Below, one piece after another: positions 37,043 to 44,056 of a stretch of 64,000 bases of DNA. This stretch comes from Thermocrinis ruber. Its GTDB lineage: Bacteria > Aquificota > Aquificia > Aquificales > Aquificaceae. The stretch is taken from contig NZ_CP007028.1 of NCBI RefSeq assembly GCF_000512735.1, positions 1,302,001 through 1,366,000 on the forward strand, written 5' to 3'. A program made the translations under genes and the position numbers. Position 1 is the first letter of the stretch; every line of letters begins with the position of its first letter. The notes under the pieces were generated by a model. The model had not been told where the DNA came from. It made no database searches and saw only the letters and a program-made list of their open reading frames with translations.

Positions 37043-37782
37043 CTTTTTTGGACCCACTCCTCAAAGCTGAGGTTTTCTTTTATAGCCCTTAACATCTCTT
37101 CCTCCAAGGGTGTAAGGTCTTTGGGAATGAGGTCTGGCCTCTTTTCCAAGGTTCTTTTTATAGAGTGCCACAGTTCCCAAAGCTCAATCATTTTATGGTT
37201 GCCTGAAAGCAAAACTTCGGGCACTTTCATGCCCCTGAACTCCGCCGGTCTGGTGTATACGGGAGAGCCCAGCCACCTTCTGAAGGAGTCCCTCTCTATG
37301 CTCTGTGGGTCGCTGAGAACACCCGGCAAAAGCCTTGCAATGCCTTCCAAGAGCACTAAGCCAAAGAGCTCACCACCGGAGAGCACAAAGTCTCCTAAAG
37401 AAAGCTCCTCGTCCGCCAAAGTGCTTACCCTCTCGTCTATGCCCTCATATCTTCCACATATTACAAGCAAGCTGTCAAGCTTTGAAAGCCTGTCCAAGTC
37501 CCTCTGGTCTATCACCTTTCCCCAAGGTTGTGGGATTATAACGTAAGGCTTTCCGTACTTGCTCACAAGGTCTTCGTAAGCTAAAAAGATGGGTTCGGGC
37601 TTTAGAACCATGCCCGGATGCCCTCCGTAGGCATAGTCATCCACCTTCCCCTTTTCCGCATAGTCCCTTAGGTTTATGACTACCACCTCTAAGGCACCCT
37701 TTTTTATGGCTTGGGATACAATCCCATGCTCACAAAAGCATTTCACAAGGTCTGGAAATATGGTAAGGAAGAAAAACTTCAT
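37039..37782 (-). CDS. trmD: tRNA (guanine-N1)-methyltransferase
   Basis: SPOUT enzyme methylating G37 next to the anticodon to prevent +1 frameshifts. 247 residues. The trefoil knot region contains VIIPQPWGKV, LVICGRYEGIDERV and LSLGDFVLSGGELFGLVLLEGIARLLPGV, with the catalytic Asp-rich loop earlier (KGKVDDYAYGGHPGM). It overlaps the recombinase gene upstream and topA downstream by 4 bases each, so the three form one operon. Confidence 0.96.
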   Translation of the reverse strand: MKFFFLTIFPDLVKCFCEHGIVSQAIKKGALEVVVINLRDYAEKGKVDDYAYGGHPGMVLKPEPIFLAYEDLVSKYGKPYVIIPQPWGKVIDQRDLDRLSKLDSLLVICGRYEGIDERVSTLADEELSLGDFVLSGGELFGLVLLEGIARLLPGVLSDPQSIERDSFRRWLGSPVYTRPAEFRGMKVPEVLLSGNHKMIELWELWHSIKRTLEKRPDLIPKDLTPLEEEMLRAIKENLSFEEWVQKR

Positions 37783-38645
37783 CTTTTTAGAAATTCATCC
37801 ACCAACGCCTTTGCCCTTTCCTGGTTAAACCTATAGTATATATCAATGGTGGTTTTCACGTTAGCGTGTCCCGCAAACTCCTTTACTAATTCTGCAGGAA
37901 AGCCCTGGTTTATAAGGTTTGTTATGTAGGTATGCCTAAAGCTATGGAGTGAAAAGTCTATGCCAAGTCTTTTTGAAAGTCTGTTGGTATATACCTGCAA
38001 AGAACCTGCTTTGACCCTCAGGTTTGCGTCATAGTCTTCCAACCACCGGGAGAGCTCTTGAGTAAAACGGAAGGTTTCCTCCTTGGTGGGACCTATCAGT
38101 GGAGCAATCCTTTCCTTTTTCCTCTTAGTAATCTCTGCGGGTAGATGTAGCCAGTATATACCGCTTTTATCCAAGAAGAAGTGATCCGAGCTTAGATTTT
38201 TGTACTCCGACAGCCTTACACCGCTGTATAAAAAGAGTTTGTATACGTTTTCATACTTTGAACCTTTTACCTTTTGGAATATCTTCTCAAGCTCAGACTT
38301 ACTAAGTGCCTTAGGCTTTCTGTGTATAACTTTTAACCCATAGTCCTCCTTTATATCCTCTATGGTTTCTTCAATTTCTGAGTATTTTTCCTTTTCTATG
38401 TAGCCTCTGCGGGCAAGGAACCTATAGAAGTGCCTGAGGGCGGAAAAATGGGTAAGCAAAGAGGCAGGAGAAAGTTCTGAACTATCCGCATACTGGTAAA
38501 GGTCTGCAGAAGAGACCTCAACGAGTTTATGACTTGGCAGTTGGAGTTTTCTTAAAAAAGAGTTGATGGCGTTTAAGTAGGTTATGGTGGTCCTTTCGCT
38601 CTTTGTCTTCTCTAAGTGCCTCCTCCAAAGTTCCAAGAGCTCCAC
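37779..38645 (-). CDS. xer: Tyrosine recombinase, Xer family
   Basis: Site-specific recombinase, 288 residues, probably the chromosome-dimer resolvase. The N-terminal SAM-like domain (1-105) has TITYLNAINSFLRKL; the catalytic domain has Arg in LFLYSGVRLSEYK, HSFRHTYIT (HxxR), GHANVKTTIDIYYR (His and the nucleophilic Tyr). The start is GTG 38645, 16 bases after tRNA-Val, with TATAAT 7 bases upstream. Operon-like fusion with trmD and topA suggests a housekeeping Xer rather than a mobile-element integrase, but its tRNA neighbours leave the second option open. Confidence 0.82.
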   Translation of the reverse strand: MELLELWRRHLEKTKSERTTITYLNAINSFLRKLQLPSHKLVEVSSADLYQYADSSELSPASLLTHFSALRHFYRFLARRGYIEKEKYSEIEETIEDIKEDYGLKVIHRKPKALSKSELEKIFQKVKGSKYENVYKLFLYSGVRLSEYKNLSSDHFFLDKSGIYWLHLPAEITKRKKERIAPLIGPTKEETFRFTQELSRWLEDYDANLRVKAGSLQVYTNRLSKRLGIDFSLHSFRHTYITNLINQGFPAELVKEFAGHANVKTTIDIYYRFNQERAKALVDEFLKR

Positions 38646-38652
38646 AGAATAA

Positions 38653-38658
38653 ATTATA
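38653..38658 (-). promoter_or_regulatory. -10 box 7 bases before the xer GTG
   Basis: TATAAT on the minus strand between tRNA-Val and xer, followed by TTATTCT and the GTG start. Predicts an RNA that begins at the start codon. A -35 would fall inside the tRNA-Val T arm and shows no match. Confidence 0.5.
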
Positions 38659-38660
38659 AA

Positions 38661-38732
38661 TGGGCGATGGAGGAGTCGAACCTCCGACCTCCATCGTGTG
38701 AGGATGGCGCTCTACCACTGAGCTAATCGCCC
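38661..38732 (-). tRNA. tRNA-Val (anticodon CAC)
   Basis: Acceptor GGGCGAT/ATCGCCC; anticodon loop CTCACAC between CCATC and GATGG; T loop TTCGACT; discriminator A at 38661. CCA is not encoded. Confidence 0.95.
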
Positions 38733-38735
38733 ATC

Positions 38736-38809
38736 CGTCCCCGGGAGGAGTCGAACCTCCGACCTCGAGATTAGGAATCTCGCGCTCTATCCTCCTGAGC
38801 TACGGGGAC
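38736..38809 (-). tRNA. tRNA-Arg (anticodon CCT)
   Basis: Acceptor GTCCCCG/CGGGGAC; anticodon loop TTCCTAA between CGAGA and TCTCG; T loop TTCGACT; discriminator G at 38736. CCA is not encoded. TATAAT at 38826-38821 lies 11 bases upstream. Confidence 0.95.
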
Positions 38810-38820
38810 TGTATTATTTA

Positions 38821-38826
38821 ATTATA
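38821..38826 (-). promoter_or_regulatory. -10 box of the tRNA-Arg/tRNA-Val transcript
   Basis: TATAAT on the minus strand, 11 bases before tRNA-Arg. Its central TAA is the stop codon of the nuclease-like gene upstream. Confidence 0.55.
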
Positions 38827-39307
38827 ACACATCTCTGTTTCCTTTGCAGTGCTTGGGTAGGGTGTTATTTAAACCTTCTAGTATTCTTTTTTCCTCTTGA
38901 CTTAATTTATGTCCTCTTAACCAATACAGAAATTCCACATATTCTCGCTCCGTCAAACATTTATTAAGCCTTTTCTTATTTTTTTCAAATATCTTTTTGG
39001 CAATGTTGTTAATTGGCTCAAGCCTAAAGCTCCAAGGGTTGTCGTAATAGTAAACAACGAAAAAGGGTATATGGCTATTGTCGGCTAAAATAGAAATCGC
39101 CTCATAACTTTTGGGATGGGTGTTGTTTTTGCTACCTGTAAATCTTTTGTAATCAATAATTGCCACAGGCTTTCCGTAGTAATATTCAACCATTAGAAAG
39201 TCTATATCCACTGCTGGACAATGGAAACCCCACTCCCTGTGGCGTTTGCTCAGTTCCAAATCCCTCCACTCTGTCCTTTCTTTTCTTACCTTTGACGGGT
39301 CAAACAT
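38822..39307 (-). CDS. Putative restriction endonuclease-fold protein
   Basis: 161 residues, no family recognised by name. Residues 30-56 (PAVDIDFLMVEYYYGKPVAIIDYKRF) read like a PD-(D/E)XK active site: D36, E41 and D52-x-K54. A helical region follows, and a C-terminal Lys-rich tail. It overlaps the DNA methyltransferase gene by 8 bases, which points to a compact restriction-modification or anti-phage pair. The stretch looks more AT-rich than its neighbours, consistent with transfer. A short Vsr-like or phage-type nuclease is another possibility. Confidence 0.6.
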   Translation of the reverse strand: MFDPSKVRKERTEWRDLELSKRHREWGFHCPAVDIDFLMVEYYYGKPVAIIDYKRFTGSKNNTHPKSYEAISILADNSHIPFFVVYYYDNPWSFRLEPINNIAKKIFEKNKKRLNKCLTEREYVEFLYWLRGHKLSQEEKRILEGLNNTLPKHCKGNRDVL

Positions 39308-40094
39308 GTCCCTTTAGAATAAAATCTAATCCAAGGGCTTGGCACCTTTTCTTTGTGGTTAGCAAAGCGGACAAATCGTTGTCAATGCCTATAAAATTGC
39401 AACCTCTTTTCAAAGCTACCACCGCGGTGGTTCCTCCTCCTACAAAAGGGTCTAAGATGGTCTGTCCTGGGAAAACGAACTTATCAAACAGTAATTCAAA
39501 ACCTTCTTCCGATTGCCCCCACCTGTGAAAACGTTTGTCGTTGTTGTTAGGAGAGGTTTTAACCACGTCCCCAAAAGAATCGCCCGAGTATTTGCCTTTG
39601 CTGAACAAAAGCACTGGCTTCCAGAAGGAATTGCACCTTATCCTCCACAGATAGGGACTCTGCCCTCCTGGAGTTAGATAAGCCAGCGTCCAAACGTAGT
39701 TAAGCTTACTGGAAAGCTTGCCAATTATCTCCGGCAGATAGCTTTGCCCTACCATTACAAGCAATCCCCCTCCGGGCTTCAAAACATATGCAGACAGCTC
39801 ACCCAAAACTTCATAAACCCACAAAAACTTTTTGGAGTAAGGTGGGTCCGTGATAACCCAATCTACACTTTCAGGCAAAAGGATATCCTTATAGTCCCTC
39901 ACATCCTTATGATAGAGTTCTAAAAAGGGTGGTTGAGGTGGTCTTTGGGACTTTAACCACTCCCTAAGCTTTCTTTTTTCTAACTTGGATAGCGACTTTC
40001 CTTTTTCCATAAAAAAGTCAAAATAAGAACCCTTATAAGCAAGCAGTTCATTCCTAAAAAGCTCTGGATCGTGTTTAAGCACCCCTCTCTTCAT
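39300..40094 (-). CDS. DNA methyltransferase (N4-cytosine/N6-adenine type)
   Basis: 264 residues. The catalytic motif DPPY is at 83-86 (VITDPPYSKKF) and the SAM-binding motif DPFVGGGTT is at 215-223, followed by FIGIDND. Motif IV before motif I is the beta-class order. The N-terminal 60 residues are basic and helical. A target-recognition region would lie between (about 110-200). It starts at the TAATG with pdxJ and overlaps the nuclease-like gene by 8 bases. The recognition sequence cannot be read from the protein. Confidence 0.85.
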   Translation of the reverse strand: MKRGVLKHDPELFRNELLAYKGSYFDFFMEKGKSLSKLEKRKLREWLKSQRPPQPPFLELYHKDVRDYKDILLPESVDWVITDPPYSKKFLWVYEVLGELSAYVLKPGGGLLVMVGQSYLPEIIGKLSSKLNYVWTLAYLTPGGQSPYLWRIRCNSFWKPVLLFSKGKYSGDSFGDVVKTSPNNNDKRFHRWGQSEEGFELLFDKFVFPGQTILDPFVGGGTTAVVALKRGCNFIGIDNDLSALLTTKKRCQALGLDFILKGHV

Positions 40095-40819
40095 TATTGT
40101 ATGATCATCAAAAACTCCCTAACCGCCCTCTCAAAGCCAAAGACCACCGCATTGGAAACTATGGAATGTCCCACGTTCAGCTCTTCCACATAGTCTTTGA
40201 GCTCTTTTACCAGATCCTTAACATTCTGATAGGTAAGACCATGCCCCGCATAGACCCTCAATCCTAAGTCCCTTGCCTTTATAGCTGCAGTCTTTAATCT
40301 CTGAAGTTCCTCCTCAACACCCTTCCAATTATGGGCGTTCCAAAGGTTCGCATACCTACCCGTGTGCAACTCCACCGCGTCTGCCCCCACCTCCTTTGAT
40401 GCATAAATCTGTTCCTCCTCTGGCTCTACAAAGAGGGAAACCTCGATGCCCTCCTCCTTTATTTCCCTTAGGAACTCCTTTAGATAGTCCTTCAACCTTG
40501 CCACATCCAAGCCGCCTTCCGTGGTTATCTCTTCTCTCCTTTCGGGCACCAAGGTAACTCTGTTGGGCTTTACCTCCAAAGCGATCCTCTTCATCTCTTC
40601 GGTGGGTGCCATCTCCAAGTTTACAGGTACCCTTACCAATTTCTTTATAAGCCTGAGGTCCTCCTCTTGGATGTGTCGGCGGTCCTCCCTCAGATGCAAG
40701 GTAATTTGATGGGCACCCGCCTGCTCTGCCAAAAGGGCACAAAAAACCGGGCTTGGTTCAAAGGTCCTCCTTGCCTGCCTTAGGGTTGCCACATGGTCAA
40801 TATTTACCCCAAGCCTCAT
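40094..40819 (-). CDS. pdxJ: Pyridoxine 5'-phosphate synthase
   Basis: Condenses 3-amino-2-oxopropyl phosphate and deoxyxylulose-5-phosphate to pyridoxine phosphate (DXP-dependent vitamin B6 route). 241 residues, TIM barrel. [16 protein letters not shown] opens it; [42 protein letters not shown] and [12 protein letters not shown] are family landmarks. I chose ATG 40819; a TTG at 40825 overlapping the moeB stop would add two residues. Confidence 0.96.
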   Translation of the reverse strand: MRLGVNIDHVATLRQARRTFEPSPVFCALLAEQAGAHQITLHLREDRRHIQEEDLRLIKKLVRVPVNLEMAPTEEMKRIALEVKPNRVTLVPERREEITTEGGLDVARLKDYLKEFLREIKEEGIEVSLFVEPEEEQIYASKEVGADAVELHTGRYANLWNAHNWKGVEEELQRLKTAAIKARDLGLRVYAGHGLTYQNVKDLVKELKDYVEELNVGHSIVSNAVVFGFERAVREFLMIIQ

Positions 40820-40821
40820 GC

Positions 40822-41637
40822 TCAAAAATGCACATCACAAACCTGCTCGTATTCTATAAGCTCTTTTATTACCGGCTTTTCTCCGCAGAGGGGACAGTTG
40901 GGATCCTTGCGCAGTTTTACCTTCCTAAAGTCCATAGAAAGGGCATCCATGATAAGGAGCTTACCAACTAATGGCTCTCCTATGCCCAATATCAGCTTTA
41001 TTGCCTCTGTGGCCTGAATACAACCCATTATGCCCCCAATACTTCCGAGAATTCCCGCCTCTTGGCAAGAAGGCACAAGACCTGGAGGAGGAGGTTCTGG
41101 AAAGAGACACCTATAGCATGGAGACTGTTCTTTCATTCTGAAGTCAAAGACAGAAACCTGACCTTCAAACCTCAGCATGGCGGCGGAAACTAAAGGCTTG
41201 CCCGCAAAGTAGCAAGCGTCGTTTATAAGAAAGCGGGTGGGGAAGTTGTCGGTGCCATCCAAGACCACGTCGTAATCCTTGATTATATCCATTATGTTTT
41301 CTTTGCTTATGCGGGTGTTATAAGTGATCACCTTCACATCCGGGTTTAGCATTTCCACGGTCCTTCTGGCAGATTCCACCTTTGGGGTGCCTACCCTTTC
41401 GGTGTTGTGGATAATCTGCCTTTGGAGGTTTGACAAATCCACCACATCAAAATCCACTATGCCAATGGTTCCCACACCGGCTGCTGCCAGGTACAGTATG
41501 GCGGGGGAACCCAAACCCCCTGCGCCTATCACAAGCACCTTGGAATTTAACAACTTTTCCTGCCCCTTACCGCCCACCTCGGGCAGGATTATATGCCTTG
41601 CGTATCTTTTTATCTGCTCCTCTGTAAACTTAAACAT
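40822..41637 (-). CDS. moeB: MoeB/ThiF-family sulfur-carrier adenylyltransferase
   Basis: E1-like enzyme that adenylates the C-terminal glycine of MoaD or ThiS so that sulfur can be attached for molybdopterin or thiamine. 271 residues. The nucleotide-binding loop is [21 protein letters not shown], followed by [12 protein letters not shown] and [16 protein letters not shown]. Zinc Cys pairs: CYRC near 180 and CPLC near 245. No C-terminal rhodanese domain. Whether it serves MoaD, ThiS or both cannot be told. Its stop abuts pdxJ. Confidence 0.88.
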   Translation of the reverse strand: MFKFTEEQIKRYARHIILPEVGGKGQEKLLNSKVLVIGAGGLGSPAILYLAAAGVGTIGIVDFDVVDLSNLQRQIIHNTERVGTPKVESARRTVEMLNPDVKVITYNTRISKENIMDIIKDYDVVLDGTDNFPTRFLINDACYFAGKPLVSAAMLRFEGQVSVFDFRMKEQSPCYRCLFPEPPPPGLVPSCQEAGILGSIGGIMGCIQATEAIKLILGIGEPLVGKLLIMDALSMDFRKVKLRKDPNCPLCGEKPVIKELIEYEQVCDVHF

Positions 41638-41659
41638 TTCAGCCCTCTACTGTAAAAAT

Positions 41660-42055
41660 TTATATGTTCAGCAAAATACTTCGCAACTCTTGACCCTCGG
41701 AACTTCCCACCAAGCCCCTCTCATGAACCTGCTTATCGACCCGAGAAGGCTCCAAGGTGGATATTATGTAGTCCATAGCCTTGTAAGCCTTGGAAGGATC
41801 TCCACAGGTATAGACATCTACCGTTGCCAATCCATGCTCGGGCCATGTGTGGATGGATATGTGGGACTCCGCAAGAAGGATAACACCTGTGGCACCGTGG
41901 GGTTGGAATTGGTAGTAATGAGAGGAGATCTTGGTGAGACCTGCTACCCTGACGGCGGTCTCTAAAAGGTTTTTGATGTCCTCTACCCTGTCAATAAGGT
42001 CAGGGTTAACGCCGTGCAGGTCCGCTAAGATATGCAGTCCGAGGGCTTTTGCCAT
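41660..42055 (-). CDS. speD: S-adenosylmethionine decarboxylase proenzyme (SpeH type)
   Basis: Makes decarboxylated SAM, the aminopropyl donor for spermidine and the longer polyamines of thermophiles. 131 residues, the short prokaryotic class. Self-cleavage occurs in LLAESHISIHTWPEHG between Glu and Ser, and the Ser becomes the pyruvoyl group. VYTCGDPSKAY holds the catalytic Cys. The start has its own Shine-Dalgarno sequence (AAGGAGGAG). The leader of about 75 bases contains a 26-codon ORF that overlaps the speD start out of frame. Confidence 0.95.
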   Translation of the reverse strand: MAKALGLHILADLHGVNPDLIDRVEDIKNLLETAVRVAGLTKISSHYYQFQPHGATGVILLAESHISIHTWPEHGLATVDVYTCGDPSKAYKAMDYIISTLEPSRVDKQVHERGLVGSSEGQELRSILLNI

Positions 42056-42105
42056 TTCTTCTCCTCCTTGTCAAGGTTTTTTAAAAGCTTCCAAAGCCAA
42101 ACCAT
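42025..42105 (-). CDS. Putative 26-residue upstream ORF/leader peptide of speD
   Basis: ATG 42105 is preceded by AGGAGG (42120-42115) with 9 bases between. The ORF reads MVWLWKLLKNLDKEEKKWQK and ends PSDCIS. It lies downstream of a TATAAT at 42142-42137 and overlaps the first 31 bases of speD in another frame. Three Trp in 18 residues and a hydrophobic then Lys/Glu-rich character make it look like an amphipathic peptide. It may tune speD translation; chance cannot be excluded. Confidence 0.35.
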   Translation of the reverse strand: MVWLWKLLKNLDKEEKKWQKPSDCIS

Positions 42106-42136
42106 AGTAAAAAACCTCCTTTTGCAAGAAAAACAA

Positions 42137-42144
42137 ATTATAAT
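42137..42144. promoter_or_regulatory. Overlapping divergent -10 boxes of speD and rsmD
   Basis: ATTATAAT holds TATAAT on the minus strand (42142-42137) and TATAAT on the plus strand (42139-42144). The plus-strand box is 7 bases before the rsmD ATG; the minus-strand box gives speD a leader of about 75 bases. No clear -35 on either side. Confidence 0.55.
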
Positions 42145-42151
42145 AACTTTT

Positions 42152-42610
42152 ATGAAAAAATCAAGTAGAAAAAAACTCCTCAGACCCACTTCATCTATGG
42201 TAAAACAGGCGGTGTTCAACATGCTGGGAGACATAGAGGGCATGCTCTTTATAGACCTGTTTGCCGGGACTGGTCAGATGGGTTTTATGGCTATGGAGAG
42301 GGGTGCAGAGGTAATTTTCGTGGAAAAGAACAGGAAGTTTGCCCAAGCAATAAAGGAAAAAGGGGGAAAAGTCATTATTTCAGATGCAATAAAGTTTTTA
42401 GAACACTTGGAAGACAAGCCAGACATAATCTTTGCAGATCCTCCTTATGATTATGAAAACTACCAAAAACTTATTGAATTAGCCCTAGAAAAACTAAACA
42501 ATGGAGGATTTTTTATCCTTGAACACAGGAAAGGCCAAAACTTTGGAGCAGAAAAGGTAAAAACTTACGGAGATACCGCCCTATCTATATGGAGGAAGGA
42601 GGATGATTAG
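42152..42610 (+). CDS. rsmD: 16S rRNA (guanine966-N2)-methyltransferase-like protein
   Basis: 152 residues (E. coli RsmD 198). RPTSSMVKQAVFNML is the RsmD N-terminal pattern; the SAM loop is FIDLFAGTGQMGFMAMERGA; the catalytic motif is IIFADPPYDY. ATG 42152 is the natural start: the preceding 40 in-frame codons lie upstream of the -10 box. With only 7 bases between TATAAT and ATG it should be leaderless. It overlaps coaD by 8 bases, and rsmD-coaD is a common bacterial pair. Confidence 0.9.
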   Translation: MKKSSRKKLLRPTSSMVKQAVFNMLGDIEGMLFIDLFAGTGQMGFMAMERGAEVIFVEKNRKFAQAIKEKGGKVIISDAIKFLEHLEDKPDIIFADPPYDYENYQKLIELALEKLNNGGFFILEHRKGQNFGAEKVKTYGDTALSIWRKEDD

Positions 42611-43085
42611 CGTAGTATATCCGGGCACCTTTGACCCTCCTCACCTGGGACATCTTGACATAGTTAAAAGGAGCTGTGAGCTATTTGATAGGGTAGTAGT
42701 GGCCATAGCCAAAAGCCCAAGGAAATACCTACTCTTTAACTTGGAAGAGAGAGTAGATATGTTTAGAGTGATGGTTGAACCCTTAGGTTCAAAGGTGGAG
42801 GTTAAGGGCTTTGATGGACTTTTGGTGGATTTTATGAGGAAGGAGGGGCTGAGGGTGATAGTGAGGGGTGTTAGGCTTTTTACGGACTTTGAGTATGAAC
42901 TTCAGATTGCCCTCAATAACAGCAAGTTGGCAGGCGTAGAAACCATATTTATGATGCCCTCTCAAGAATACATACACATAAGCTCCACCATAGTGAGGGA
43001 CATAGCCAGCTACTGCGGAACTTTAGAGGGCTTGGTACATCCCTATGTGGCAAAAAAGCTAAGAGAAAAGTTCCACTGCCCTTAA
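42603..43085 (+). CDS. coaD: Phosphopantetheine adenylyltransferase
   Basis: Adds AMP to 4'-phosphopantetheine in coenzyme A synthesis. 160 residues. Nucleotidyltransferase motif YPGTFDPPHLGHLDIVKRS with TxxHxGH-type His residues, then VRGVRLFTDFEYELQIALNN and the C-terminal ISSTIVRDIA. It starts inside rsmD and ends 4 bases inside the convergent GcvH-like gene. Confidence 0.96.
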   Translation: MISVVYPGTFDPPHLGHLDIVKRSCELFDRVVVAIAKSPRKYLLFNLEERVDMFRVMVEPLGSKVEVKGFDGLLVDFMRKEGLRVIVRGVRLFTDFEYELQIALNNSKLAGVETIFMMPSQEYIHISSTIVRDIASYCGTLEGLVHPYVAKKLREKFHCP

Positions 43086-43522
43086 CCCTTGCACTCTACA
43101 CCTTCCCTTTCTATGTACTCTTTCATCTTTTGCAGGGCAACGTCTCCTGTTACTAGGTCCTTTAGGTCCCTTTCCAAGTTTGTGGGCTTTAGCCTTGCGA
43201 TCCAGCCTTCTCCGTAGGGGTCGTCGTTTATTAGGTCCGGTTGGTCAAAGAGCTTTTCGTTCCTTTCCACAATCTCACCCTCTATGACCGCAGGTATTGG
43301 ACCAGTCCATTTGCCACTTTCTAAGGACGCTATGGGCTTTCCTTTGGGCACGTGTTTGCCGGGTGGCTTTATCCGGACGTTTACCATTCTGCCCGCGCGG
43401 GTTTGCCCTACGTCCGTGGCACCAACCGTAACGGTGCCATCTTCCTCAAGGCGATACCAAACTTGGTTCTCTATATCATAGTAAAGTTCCTTAGGAATCT
43501 TACAGCCCTTATAGGTTTCCAT
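43082..43522 (-). CDS. GcvH-like lipoyl carrier protein (possibly LbpA of the sHdr sulfur pathway)
   Basis: 146 residues with the GcvH fold. The lipoylation site is K71 in ASLESGKWTGPIPAVIEG, and the C-terminal half DQPDLINDDPYGEGWIARLKP is conserved. Classical GcvH has ESVKA at the lysine; the ESGKW form and the extra C-terminal helix (about 120-146) make me think of LbpA, the carrier that works with the heterodisulfide reductase-like sulfur-oxidising complex in Hydrogenobacter relatives. No gcvP/T and no hdr genes adjoin it, so both readings stay open. The promoter has a -10 TAAAAT 9 bases before ATG and no Shine-Dalgarno sequence. Confidence 0.72.
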   Translation of the reverse strand: METYKGCKIPKELYYDIENQVWYRLEEDGTVTVGATDVGQTRAGRMVNVRIKPPGKHVPKGKPIASLESGKWTGPIPAVIEGEIVERNEKLFDQPDLINDDPYGEGWIARLKPTNLERDLKDLVTGDVALQKMKEYIEREGVECKG

Positions 43523-43531
43523 GGCAAAAGT

Positions 43532-43562
43532 ATTTTAAGGGCTTCTTGTTGAAATATTCAAC
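43532..43562 (-). promoter_or_regulatory. Promoter and inverted repeat upstream of the GcvH-like gene
   Basis: -35 TTGAAT (43561-43556), 18-base spacer, -10 TAAAAT (43537-43532), then 9 bases to ATG. The -35 lies in an inverted repeat GTTGAA-ATA-TTCAAC (43548-43562), which could bind a regulator. A second pair, TCTTGTTG (43544-43551) and CAACAAGA (43581-43588), also surrounds the region. Confidence 0.5.
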
Positions 43563-43615
43563 TATCTCCATGCATAAAACCAACAAGAGATAAGGGTTCG
43601 TAAAAGACCGGCCTC

Positions 43616-43644
43616 TTGACCAGCAATTCAGTCTGTGGTATCCT
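43616..43644 (+). promoter_or_regulatory. Promoter of rlpA
   Basis: -35 TTGACC (43616-43621), 17-base spacer, -10 TATCCT (43639-43644), then 7 bases (TTTTGCT) to ATG 43652. This is the best-formed promoter with a leaderless layout in the window. Confidence 0.65.
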
Positions 43645-43651
43645 TTTTGCT

Positions 43652-44056
43652 ATGAAGAGGTGGTTTTTTGTCCTCTGCCTTGCCTTTGGCTTTTCTTACG
43701 CCCAAGAGTGCAAGGTTTTAGAGGGCTATGCCTCCTGGTATGGCGAAAAGTTCCACGGAAGAAAAGCGTCTAGCGGAGAAAGGTTTGATAAATTCAAATA
43801 CACTGCTGCGTCAAAGTACTTTGATATGCATACATACCTCCTGGTGAGAAACTTGGAAAACGGAAGGGAGGTAGTGGTTAGGGTTAATGATAAGGGACCA
43901 CACAAAAAGGGCAGGATCATAGACCTATCAAAGTCTGCGGCGGAAAAGCTCGGAATGCTCAAAAAGGGAGTGGCCAAGGTTCAGGTGATGCCCTTGCACT
44001 GCGTGGCAAAGGATGACCAAGAGGAAGTAATAGTGGACCTTATAAAGACCGATTGA
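43652..44056 (+). CDS. rlpA: RlpA-like double-psi beta-barrel protein (septal lytic transglycosylase family)
   Basis: 134 residues with a signal peptide (MKRWFFVLCLAFGFSYA). The DPBB domain is LEGYASWYGEKFHGRKASSGERF, VRVNDKGPHKKGRIIDLSKSAAEKLGM. RlpA cleaves naked septal glycan. Only the RlpA domain is present; there is no SPOR domain and no clear lipobox (Cys follows AQE). ATG 43652 fits the signal peptide and lies 7 bases after the -10 box. The tail overlaps the RlmN-like gene by 17 bases. Confidence 0.83.
   Translation: MKRWFFVLCLAFGFSYAQECKVLEGYASWYGEKFHGRKASSGERFDKFKYTAASKYFDMHTYLLVRNLENGREVVVRVNDKGPHKKGRIIDLSKSAAEKLGMLKKGVAKVQVMPLHCVAKDDQEEVIVDLIKTD

Noticed and set aside
37779-40094. 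Integrase, nuclease and methyltransferase as one integrated element
   Set aside because: The recombinase is in an operon with trmD and topA, the other two genes lie across the tRNAs, and I found no flanking repeats of a tRNA 3' end; only the nuclease-methyltransferase pair looks acquired.
42032-42151. 40-codon N-terminal extension of rsmD
   Set aside because: RsmD homologues start with the basic segment right after ATG 42152, and the extension lies in the speD leader.
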